5,701 bases of DNA, from contig JALFHA010000347.1 of the NCBI GenBank assembly GCA_022776785.1, forward strand, positions 1 to 5,701, given 5' to 3'. Position 1 is the stretch's first letter. Each line of letters starts with the position of its first letter. This stretch comes from Clostridiales bacterium (lineage in GTDB: Bacteria; Bacillota; Clostridia; Christensenellales; Aristaeellaceae). Below the pieces are notes generated by a model. The model ran no database searches and was not told where the DNA came from. It was given only the letters and a program-made list of their open reading frames with translations. Shown in pieces: positions 1 to 5,701 of this stretch. The position numbers and the translations under genes are program-made.

Positions 1-91
1 AAAAGCTAAAAGCGCTTGGCTGGGAAGCACCTGTAGTTGCTGCATAAGCCTTTCAGTTAAGCTCAAAATTTTCGATACAAAAGCTTTACAG

Positions 92-117
92 GGGTAGTTT
101 GCGCTTTTTTGCTACCC
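92..117. repeat. Short inverted repeat in the leader of the surface-protein gene
   Basis: GGGTAG (92-97) and CTACCC (112-117) are perfect 6-bp complementary arms around a 14-base loop rich in T. The hairpin lies about 30 bases before the Shine-Dalgarno site of the surface-protein gene. No T-run follows on either strand, so it does not look like an intrinsic terminator. It could be a weak leader structure or a protein-binding site. A 6-bp match at this spacing could also be chance, and no function is claimed. Confidence 0.3.
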
Positions 118-146
118 GAAAGATACGGTTTCAGAGTAAACACATC

Positions 147-153
147 GGAGGGA
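147..153 (+). promoter_or_regulatory. Ribosome binding site that fixes the start of the surface-protein gene
   Basis: GGAGGGA lies 8 bases before the ATG at 162, which is ideal spacing. The reading frame is open upstream to a TTG at 99, but that codon has no such site. Translation from 162 also begins directly with a canonical signal peptide, so both lines of evidence pick 162. Confidence 0.85.
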
Positions 154-161
154 AATACGGA

Positions 162-2912
162 ATGCGCTCTATCCCTGTCCGCCTGCTTGCGGCAGCGCTG
201 TGCTGTCTGCTGTGCATGGCCTCCGTCGCCGCGGCGGAATCGCCCGAGCTGAACATCCGCTACCGCTACTCCAACGCGGGCTACACCTTTGAAAAAGTCT
301 CCCACGCCTCCTCCCCTACGGAGACCGAGGACGGCGTGGTGGACTATCTGGGCAACCACCAGATCCGGGCATATGTCGACGGCGTGAGCGAAGTCGGCAA
401 TGCAGACGCCATTCAGTCCTACTCCTACTGCGCCGTCGCCTGCGGCGACTGGGTGTACATGGGCACCATGTACGGCGCGCTGAGCGCTTATACGCAGGTG
501 CAGAACTCCCTGACCGGCATGGGCATTTCCAGCGAGATCGCCTCGGCGATCATCGACGCCATGTTCAACGGCAAGCTCAACCGCGGCAGGGAGGACGACG
601 GCTACTACGCGGGCAGCGTGTTCTTCAAGTTCAACGTCAAGACGGGCGAGACGAAGATCCTCATGTCCCGCGAGATGTACGAGAAGGGCGAATGCTCCGG
701 CGTGCCCATCTTCCGCTCCGCGTGCGAATACAAGGGCAAGCTGTACTTCGTCGGGCTGGTGAGCAACGGCACGGCGCTGAAATCCTACAACGGCTACCCG
801 CTCTCGCAGGAGGCCGCGCTGAACCTTGAAATCATGATGCAGACCGGCGTGCCGAGCATCTACGAGGTCGATCCCCGCACCGACGAGGTGAAGAAGGTCT
901 ACGAGTGCGTGGATGTCGCGGGCTACCGCAAGCTCAACGGCAACATGAACGGCAAGAGCGTCTTTACCTCCACCCGCGCCATCGGCACCTATCAGGGCTA
1001 CCTCATCGCGGGCGGCATCCGCGTGGGCGCGGAGCGCACGGACGGCTATGCGCCGGGCGACGCGTGCATCCTGGCGGCCAACGATCCCGGCAGCGGCAAT
1101 TTCAAGGTCATCGCCGACATGAAGGATCTGTACGACTATCCGGCCATCTGGCGCGACGCCGCCTCCGGCGGCGGCGGCATCTATCAGGTGCTCGAATACA
1201 ACGGCAGCCTGTATGTCGCCATCGCCAGCGGCACCCGCGATACCATGGATCCCGATACCCAGCTGTATCGCCCCTTTGCCATCGTCCGCGGCGACTATGA
1301 CGCCAGCAAGGGCGCTATCGACAGCCGGAACGCATGGACGTGGACCCCTGTCGTCGGCGACACGGCGGACGGCGCCAGATACACCTTCGGCATCGACCCG
1401 GAGCGCACGGCCAGCACCGTCTGCACGATGCAGGTCTACGGCGATCACCTCTACATCGGCGAATACAACGACGTGAACGGCAGCCTGACCGGCGTGCTCC
1501 AGCGCCAGAGCTTCAAGGTGCTGCGCCACAATCTCGAGCAGTCCATCAACCTCTACCGCATGGACAAGGATGAAAACATCGAGCTGGTCGTCGGCGCCAA
1601 GACCGCCATGTTCCCGAACGGAAGCATTTCCGGCCTGAAGAGCGGCTACGCCTCGCACATGAACCAGTACACCTGGATGACCACCGTCTTCGAGGACAAG
1701 ATGTATCTGTCCACAATGGACGAGACCTCGCTGGTGCACGTCATCGCACAGTTTGTCAACGGCGAGCTGCTGACCATGTCCGAGGAGGAGTGGCAGAGTC
1801 AGGTCAACTACCTCCGCGTGCTCGTTCAGCTGCTGACGAACAGCCAGACCACCAAAACCCGCCAGATCCTCAGCCAGGCGCATGAGGTCACCGCATACTC
1901 GCGCAGCAGGGGCGCGGGCACGAATGTGAGCGAGGCCACCGCCGAGGCCATCGTCGAGCAGGCCATCGCCAGCGTGGACGGCGTCGATTCCCTCGAGCAG
2001 TCGCAGCTTGACGAGGCCATTGCGGACATCGTCAGCGGCGCCATGAACGTGGAAACCGCTCCGCTCTCCTCGGATGTGCTTAAGAAGGTGCAGCAGCTCA
2101 ACGCCATGCTCTCCAGCCTGACCTCCCAGCTCGGCTCGAACAACTTTGCTGCGCTCGCCAGCAGGTACGGCGAGGCGCTGGAGCTCTATGACGCCATCCG
2201 GGATCTGCTGCCCGAAAACCTTCAGGCCATTTACGACATGCTGCTCAGCTTTACGACCCTTGAGAATATGGAGGATCTTGCCGTCTGTATGCAGTACATG
2301 ACGGGCTCGAAGGCGGGCTTCGACCTCTACGTCATCGAGGAGACCAACGGCGGCAGCGATGTGAAGGTCACGCGCGTCACCGACAACGGCTTTGGTGATC
2401 GCTACAACCACGGCCTGCGCGTCTTCGCCGGGACGAACGACTATCTGGCTATCGGCACGGCGAATCCGTTCCTCGGCACGCAGATCTGGCGCATGAAGGC
2501 GCAAAGCCCGAAGGCGCCGTACAAGCTCATTCTGGGCGGCGGCGAGAGCTTTGCGCAGGGCTCCGACGCGCTCCTCGCCTCCAACGCCCCGCGCGACAAG
2601 TTCTGGCGCGTCGAGATCGACGGCGAAATCCTCCCCGTGAGCGAGTACAGCGTCTCAAGAGGCGACGACGATTCCACCCACGTCATCCTCAAGGGCGGAT
2701 ATGTCGCCAAGCTGGCGCTGGGCAGGCACGACATTGCCATCGTCTCCACCGACGGCAGCGCAGAGGGCTTCTTCACCGTCGTCGAGGCCGCCATCGACCT
2801 GCCGCAGACCGGAGACAGCTCCAACCTGTGGCTGTGGGTGACGCTTGGCGCCGTCGCCGTCGTGCTGCTGCTGGCCTGCATTTATGCCGGCAAAAAGCGG
2901 CAGGCGAAGTGA
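162..2912 (+). CDS. LPXTG-anchored surface protein with beta-propeller-like repeats and a helical insert
   Basis: This is a 916-residue secreted protein expected to be linked to the peptidoglycan by a sortase. Residues 1-25 form a signal peptide: basic start, Leu/Ala/Cys-rich core, probable cleavage after Ala-Ala-Ala25. The body carries recurring aromatic beta strands, each in a blade-like setting: WVYMGT near 97, LYFVGL near 195, YLIAGG near 280, LYVAIA near 350, LYIGEY near 430, MYLSTM near 514 and YLAIGTANP near 762. This suggests a beta-propeller; blade number and fold are inferred. Residues about 539-714 are helical, with few aromatic strands, and interrupt the series. Residues about 786-874 resemble an Ig-like domain common in clostridial wall proteins. 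The C-terminus has LPQTG (880-884), one hydrophobic helix (about 889-908) and the tail KKRQAK. There is no catalytic motif I recognise and no ligand can be named. It appears monocistronic, with its own terminator. Confidence 0.92.
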   Translation: MRSIPVRLLAAALCCLLCMASVAAAESPELNIRYRYSNAGYTFEKVSHASSPTETEDGVVDYLGNHQIRAYVDGVSEVGNADAIQSYSYCAVACGDWVYMGTMYGALSAYTQVQNSLTGMGISSEIASAIIDAMFNGKLNRGREDDGYYAGSVFFKFNVKTGETKILMSREMYEKGECSGVPIFRSACEYKGKLYFVGLVSNGTALKSYNGYPLSQEAALNLEIMMQTGVPSIYEVDPRTDEVKKVYECVDVAGYRKLNGNMNGKSVFTSTRAIGTYQGYLIAGGIRVGAERTDGYAPGDACILAANDPGSGNFKVIADMKDLYDYPAIWRDAASGGGGIYQVLEYNGSLYVAIASGTRDTMDPDTQLYRPFAIVRGDYDASKGAIDSRNAWTWTPVVGDTADGARYTFGIDPERTASTVCTMQVYGDHLYIGEYNDVNGSLTGVLQRQSFKVLRHNLEQSINLYRMDKDENIELVVGAKTAMFPNGSISGLKSGYASHMNQYTWMTTVFEDKMYLSTMDETSLVHVIAQFVNGELLTMSEEEWQSQVNYLRVLVQLLTNSQTTKTRQILSQAHEVTAYSRSRGAGTNVSEATAEAIVEQAIASVDGVDSLEQSQLDEAIADIVSGAMNVETAPLSSDVLKKVQQLNAMLSSLTSQLGSNNFAALASRYGEALELYDAIRDLLPENLQAIYDMLLSFTTLENMEDLAVCMQYMTGSKAGFDLYVIEETNGGSDVKVTRVTDNGFGDRYNHGLRVFAGTNDYLAIGTANPFLGTQIWRMKAQSPKAPYKLILGGGESFAQGSDALLASNAPRDKFWRVEIDGEILPVSEYSVSRGDDDSTHVILKGGYVAKLALGRHDIAIVSTDGSAEGFFTVVEAAIDLPQTGDSSNLWLWVTLGAVAVVLLLACIYAGKKRQAK
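2799..2909 (+). other. C-terminal sortase sorting signal (LPQTG, membrane helix, basic tail)
   Basis: The last 37 codons encode the three parts of a Gram-positive wall-sorting signal in order: LPQTG followed by Asp, a hydrophobic stretch of about 20 residues rich in Leu, Val and Ala, and a short tail with Lys-Lys-Arg. By established sortase chemistry the protein would be cleaved between Thr and Gly and joined to the cell-wall cross-bridge. The pentapeptide fits the housekeeping class A/E sortase consensus. No sortase gene lies within this window. Confidence 0.93.
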
Positions 2913-2930
2913 TACTGATCCGCACATCAA

Positions 2931-2985
2931 GCAGCGGGAGCCGCCGCGGCGTCATGCCGCAGCAGCTCCCGCTGCGTTGTTTTTT
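2931..2985 (+). terminator. Intrinsic terminator of the surface-protein gene, between convergent genes
   Basis: An 11-bp perfect stem pairs 2931-2941 (GCAGCGGGAGC) with 2965-2975 (GCTCCCGCTGC). The interior can form a second small helix, GCGGC (2946-2950) with GCCGC (2956-2960), around a 5-base loop. The sequence GTTG and then six Ts (2980-2985) follows. It begins 18 bases after the stop codon of the surface-protein gene. On the minus strand the hairpin is not followed by a T-run, so it should act mainly on rightward transcription. Its T-tract runs into the stop codon of the converging repressor gene. Confidence 0.9.
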
Positions 2986-4009
2986 ATGCTCTTGCCTCCG
3001 CCGTCGTCTGCCGCACGACGAGCTCCACCGGCAGCGTGAAGTCCGCCGGGTCGGGCGATTTTCCCGCGATCAGCTCAAAGAGCGCTTCGGCAGCGCGCCG
3101 TCCCTTGCCGATGCCGTCCTGCCGGACGGTCGTCAGCGGCGGATAGCACATGCGCGCGATATCTGCGTCGTCAAAGCCGACGACGGAAACCTCCTCCGGC
3201 ACGCGCACGCCGCCCTCGCGCAGCCCGGCCAGCACCGCCGCGGCGTACTGGTCGCCGGAGACGCAGATGCCCGTAAAGCGGCTCTCCCTGACCTGCTGCG
3301 CCAGGCAGCGGCCCAGTGCAATGCCGCGCTCCGCGCCGAAGGGATGCAGGCTGGTGATGAGGTTTTCCTCCCGCGGCTCGATGCCCGCGGCGCGCAGCGC
3401 GTCGCAGTGGCCCAGATAGCGCTGGTCGTTGTTCATGAAGCCGCGATGCACCGCGCCGATGAACAGAATCTGCCTGTGCCCGAGGGCAAGCAGGTGCTCC
3501 GTGGCGATGCGCCCGCCTCGCCTGTCATCCGCGCGCACCTGAATCAGGTCGGGCGCGTCGAAATAGGTGTTGATTGTCACGCAGGGCTTGCCCAGCTTGC
3601 GCACAAACTGCACCAGGCTCAGCGGCACGCAGTCCTTGAAGATGACGCCGTCCGGGTTCCAGTTATTGAGCATCAGCTTGAGCACGGCCTCGTCCGTGCC
3701 GCGGCGCATCATCAGGAAGTAGCCGTGATCGGTGACGACGCCCTCCAGCCCGGAGAGCAGCACGCCCGCAAAGCCGTTGCCTGCATAGGTCTCCTGCGGG
3801 CTGTGCGTGTCCACATAGGCGATGATGCGCGAGGAGTTGCTCACCAGCGCGCGGGCGGACATGTTGGGCACATAGTGCATCTGCTCAATCGCCTCGCGGA
3901 TGCGTGCCACCGTCTGCGGCGATACGCGGTCCAGATTGCCGTGCACGACGTTGGAAACCGTCGTCATGCTCACGCCGACCGCCTCGGCAATATCCCGCAT
4001 CGTTGCCAT
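2984..4009 (-). CDS. LacI/GalR-family transcriptional regulator
   Basis: This 341-residue DNA-binding regulator has the usual length for the family. Residues 5-24 (RDIAEAVGVSMTTVSNVVHG) are the helix-turn-helix. Residues 46-56 (YVPNMSARALV) are the hinge helix, including the Ala-Leu pair that contacts the minor groove of the operator. The rest is a periplasmic-binding-protein-like effector domain, with ADDRRGG followed by a LGHRQILFIG strand, GFDD at 278-281 and PPLTTVRQD at 290-298. Such proteins usually sense a sugar or sugar derivative; the ligand cannot be read from sequence. The ATG at 4015 directly abuts the Shine-Dalgarno site with no spacer, so the ATG two codons later (4009) is the better start and gives the typical MATMRDIA opening. 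It is transcribed towards the surface-protein gene and divergently from the membrane-protein gene. GC is high, like the surface-protein gene. Confidence 0.96.
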   Translation of the reverse strand: MATMRDIAEAVGVSMTTVSNVVHGNLDRVSPQTVARIREAIEQMHYVPNMSARALVSNSSRIIAYVDTHSPQETYAGNGFAGVLLSGLEGVVTDHGYFLMMRRGTDEAVLKLMLNNWNPDGVIFKDCVPLSLVQFVRKLGKPCVTINTYFDAPDLIQVRADDRRGGRIATEHLLALGHRQILFIGAVHRGFMNNDQRYLGHCDALRAAGIEPREENLITSLHPFGAERGIALGRCLAQQVRESRFTGICVSGDQYAAAVLAGLREGGVRVPEEVSVVGFDDADIARMCYPPLTTVRQDGIGKGRRAAEALFELIAGKSPDPADFTLPVELVVRQTTAEARA

Positions 4010-4015
4010 AAGCAT

Positions 4016-4023
4016 CCCCTCCC
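4016..4023 (-). promoter_or_regulatory. Ribosome binding site of the LacI-family gene
   Basis: On the minus strand GGGAGGGG occupies 4023-4016. It touches the ATG at 4015 but lies 6 bases before the ATG at 4009, which supports the downstream start. A small GC palindrome (CCCGCCGGG, 4021-4029) overlaps it and might mask it or bind a protein, though it is too short to assign. Confidence 0.75.
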
Positions 4024-4059
4024 GCCGGGTTTGTCTTATTGTGCCCGCATTCTGTTCAT

Positions 4060-4088
4060 ATTATAGCATGGATGGAGGTGGGGTGCAA
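4060..4088 (-). promoter_or_regulatory. Sigma-A-type promoter of the LacI-family gene
   Basis: Read on the minus strand, TTGCAC (4088-4083) is followed after exactly 17 bases by a perfect TATAAT (4065-4060). A TG one base before the -10 hexamer makes it an extended -10 element. Transcription would start near 4053, giving a leader of about 44 bases to the ATG at 4009. The position and the near-consensus match make this the best promoter in the window. Confidence 0.8.
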
Positions 4089-4140
4089 ACCATACTCCCA
4101 ATTCTGGCTTCCTGAAAATCAAAGAAAATGTGTCTTTCCC

Positions 4141-4169
4141 TTGACTGTCCTCATTTCTTCTAGTATCAT
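4141..4169 (+). promoter_or_regulatory. Sigma-A-type promoter of the membrane-protein gene
   Basis: TTGACT (4141-4146) is followed after 17 bases by TATCAT (4164-4169). The predicted start is near 4176, about 42 bases before the ATG at 4218. Its -35 element is 52 bases from that of the divergent repressor gene. A 5-bp inverted repeat (AAAGA 4121-4125, TCTTT 4133-4137) sits just upstream of the -35, and ACCGGT (4188-4193), a CG-centred hexamer as in many LacI-family operator cores, lies just downstream of the start. Either might be a control site, but neither is long enough to be sure. Confidence 0.7.
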
Positions 4170-4203
4170 TTATTATCCGGAACACTGACCGGTTTCTGAT
4201 GAA

Positions 4204-4209
4204 AAGGAG
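4204..4209 (+). promoter_or_regulatory. Ribosome binding site of the membrane-protein gene
   Basis: AAGGAG lies 8 bases before the ATG at 4218. This decides the frame: other open frames crossing this stretch are shorter and lack such a site. Confidence 0.85.
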
Positions 4210-4217
4210 CTTTCCAT

Positions 4218-5701
4218 ATGAACTATCTGCTGAACCTTCTTTCTCCATTTGCGCTTTTTATGCTCTCGCAATGGGGCTGGTGGTGCTTCTTCAGCAAACA
4301 CAGCAGCATTCACCGTCTATTTCTCCCCTCGCTGACAGCCTGCTTCCAGATAACGGCGTTGGTCTGCTTCGGTATGGTCGGAAAGCTCCTTCCGGGGACG
4401 TATGCTCTCCTCCTTTTTGGAACAGGGTATTTACTTTACGCCTTCCTGCGCAAATACCGCCCTCTTCAATCTCTGTCCTGCATCGGGCTAGTATTCCTCC
4501 TATGTACGATGGCAGTTATTTACCTTGCAGCAAAGGGCAAGGTCGTCTTTGTCCATGATAATTTTGCCCACTGGGCCACGCTCGCCAAGGAGCTGTTCAG
4601 AACAAACCATTTTCCCAGCAGCAGCCATCTTCTGACCGAGCACTTCACCTATCCGCTGGGCAGTGCCGTATGGATTTACTTTTTTTCTCTACTCATCGGC
4701 CCGGATTCCGAATCCATTTGGATGTGCGGACAGGCGCTGCTGATGCTGTACTGCATCCTCCCCCTCTTCTGTTTTCTACCGAATCATGCCTCCCCTGTCT
4801 TCAAAGGCATCTTTCTTCTGTTTACCATTCTGCTGACCAATTGCTTTTTGTTCTATAACATCCGAGTAACGAATCTAATGGTCGATACCCTTCTCCCTCT
4901 GGTTGGAGCTGCCGCCTCTATTTTCGCCTACTCTACCGATAAGCCGCAGCCCTTCTCCATGGAAGGGGATAGCAGAATCGGCTATCGCAACACATGGCTT
5001 CTTCTCCCATACCTGAGTACATTAATTCAAATCAAGACCTCCGGCCTATTTTTTGCTGTCGCAGCAGTTGTCATCCTGCTGCTCAAGCCCTCGGTTCATT
5101 CAGATAAAAAACGGTTGGTTCAAGTCGGCGCTGTTTTCGCCCTGTCACTGGTTCCCCTGTTATTCTGGCGGGTTTACTGTTCCTTCAACTATGCCGGAAT
5201 GACAGCCAAACACGATGGCTCTCTTTCCTCCTTCTTCACCATCCTATCCAAAAAATCAGCAGATAACATCTCTACTATCGTCTTTCAATCCTTGAAATAC
5301 TTTTTTACCTCTCGCTATACCATTGAGTTTTTCATCGTTTTGACCGTTGTATTCCTTCTGGTTATGTTCATTTCCAGCGATGCGCATTTCTACATTGCTG
5401 CAAAAGCATGGGGCCTTCTCATCGTAGTCTACCTGCTTTATGCGTTTATGACAACAGCCATGTATATCTTTTCCATGCCGCTAAACGAGGCACTGGAGCT
5501 AGCTACAATAGATCGCTATCAGAAAACTATTCTAATTTATGGCTATTATATTATCGCCTGCACGATTCTCTTTTCCATAGCCAACGTCGATTTCATTCTT
5601 GTACGCGGCAATGCGCAGCTAACGAAAAAAACAGAAATTCATCCAGCCTTTGACAGCCTTGACAATCATTACGCGCCATTGACCATTGTGCGTATCAGCA
5701 A
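4218..5701 (+). CDS. Polytopic membrane protein, probable GT-C-type glycosyltransferase (3' end outside the window)
   Basis: The frame opening MNYLLNLLSPFALFMLS stays open for 494 codons to the window edge without a stop, so the gene is partial on the right. It encodes roughly 11-13 hydrophobic segments. After about four helices comes an extracytoplasmic loop with HDNFAHW (113-119), a Lys-Glu-rich helix, and TYPLGS (144-149). This matches the layout of a family of Gram-positive membrane proteins in teichoic-acid and polysaccharide loci, whose loop reads like DEFSHW followed by a YPPG element. A second conserved-looking patch, NEALELATIDRY (423-434), resembles their EALRLASFDRY. By analogy with GT-C enzymes, the Asp in the first loop would be catalytic and the donor a polyprenyl-phosphate sugar; this is inference from remembered family patterns, and a non-enzymatic envelope protein remains possible. 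The gene has lower GC than its neighbours and is divergent from the LacI-family gene. Confidence 0.85.
   Translation, partial: MNYLLNLLSPFALFMLSQWGWWCFFSKHSSIHRLFLPSLTACFQITALVCFGMVGKLLPGTYALLLFGTGYLLYAFLRKYRPLQSLSCIGLVFLLCTMAVIYLAAKGKVVFVHDNFAHWATLAKELFRTNHFPSSSHLLTEHFTYPLGSAVWIYFFSLLIGPDSESIWMCGQALLMLYCILPLFCFLPNHASPVFKGIFLLFTILLTNCFLFYNIRVTNLMVDTLLPLVGAAASIFAYSTDKPQPFSMEGDSRIGYRNTWLLLPYLSTLIQIKTSGLFFAVAAVVILLLKPSVHSDKKRLVQVGAVFALSLVPLLFWRVYCSFNYAGMTAKHDGSLSSFFTILSKKSADNISTIVFQSLKYFFTSRYTIEFFIVLTVVFLLVMFISSDAHFYIAAKAWGLLIVVYLLYAFMTTAMYIFSMPLNEALELATIDRYQKTILIYGYYIIACTILFSIANVDFILVRGNAQLTKKTEIHPAFDSLDNHYAPLTIVRIS

Noticed and set aside
3..47. Possible tail of an upstream gene (ending KLKALGWEAPVVAA, stop at 45-47)
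   Set aside because: The peptide reads plausibly, but 14 residues are too few to tell a real C-terminus from chance, and no terminator follows it. It cannot be decided without sequence to the left.
51..115. Promoter for the surface-protein gene (TTTCAG with GATACA, or TTTACA at 85-90)
   Set aside because: The TTTCAG/GATACA pair has 17-base spacing but a poor -10 match, and TTTACA has no acceptable -10 at 16-18 bases. A promoter probably lies here or further upstream, but none could be supported.
63..2504. Very long open frame (813 codons) on the minus strand opposite the surface-protein gene
   Set aside because: It is a shadow in a GC-rich gene. Its translation is a low-complexity mix of Ala, Val, Gly, His, Asp and Arg with no recognisable domain. 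The opposite strand has a signal peptide, sorting signal, ribosome binding site and terminator.
2828..4066. 412-codon plus-strand frame opposite the LacI-family gene
   Set aside because: Its translation is rich in Arg, Ala and His with no family signature, it crosses the terminator hairpin, and the minus strand encodes an unmistakable LacI-family protein.
4199..4558. 119-codon frame starting at 4199, overlapping the start of the membrane-protein gene
   Set aside because: It is in another frame, lacks a ribosome binding site before its ATG, and contains the Shine-Dalgarno region of the real gene. The frame from 4218 is much longer and encodes regular membrane helices.

Overview
The window looks like chromosomal DNA from a Gram-positive, high-GC member of the Clostridia, probably gut-associated. 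This rests on four things seen in the sequence: strong purine-rich Shine-Dalgarno sites, an LPXTG sortase-anchored surface protein, sigma-A-type promoters, and GC-rich third codon positions in the first two genes. The lineage is an inference; there is no rRNA or other phylogenetic marker here.

Layout. Bases 1-161 are a leader with no confident gene, but with a short inverted repeat (92-117) and a clear ribosome binding site. Bases 162-2912 (+) encode a 916-residue secreted, wall-anchored protein. It has a signal peptide, a series of beta-propeller-like strands interrupted by a roughly 175-residue helical insert, a small Ig-like domain, and a C-terminal LPQTG sorting signal. A strong intrinsic terminator (2931-2985) follows and separates it from the convergent gene at 2984-4009 (-), a LacI/GalR-family repressor. 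A roughly 200-bp divergent intergenic region (4010-4217) holds a promoter for the repressor and an opposing promoter for the third gene. The third gene (4218 to the window end, +) is a polytopic membrane protein open at the right edge. It resembles GT-C-type membrane glycosyltransferases of Gram-positive cell-envelope polymer loci.

How the genes may work together. The surface protein is a self-contained unit with its own leader and terminator. The repressor and the membrane protein share a divergent control region, so the repressor may control itself and the membrane gene, but no convincing operator palindrome proves it. The third gene is visibly lower in GC and uses more A/T-ending codons than the other two, so the divergent region may mark the edge of an envelope-polysaccharide or otherwise acquired cluster continuing to the right. 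No mobile element, tRNA, rRNA or CRISPR array was seen.
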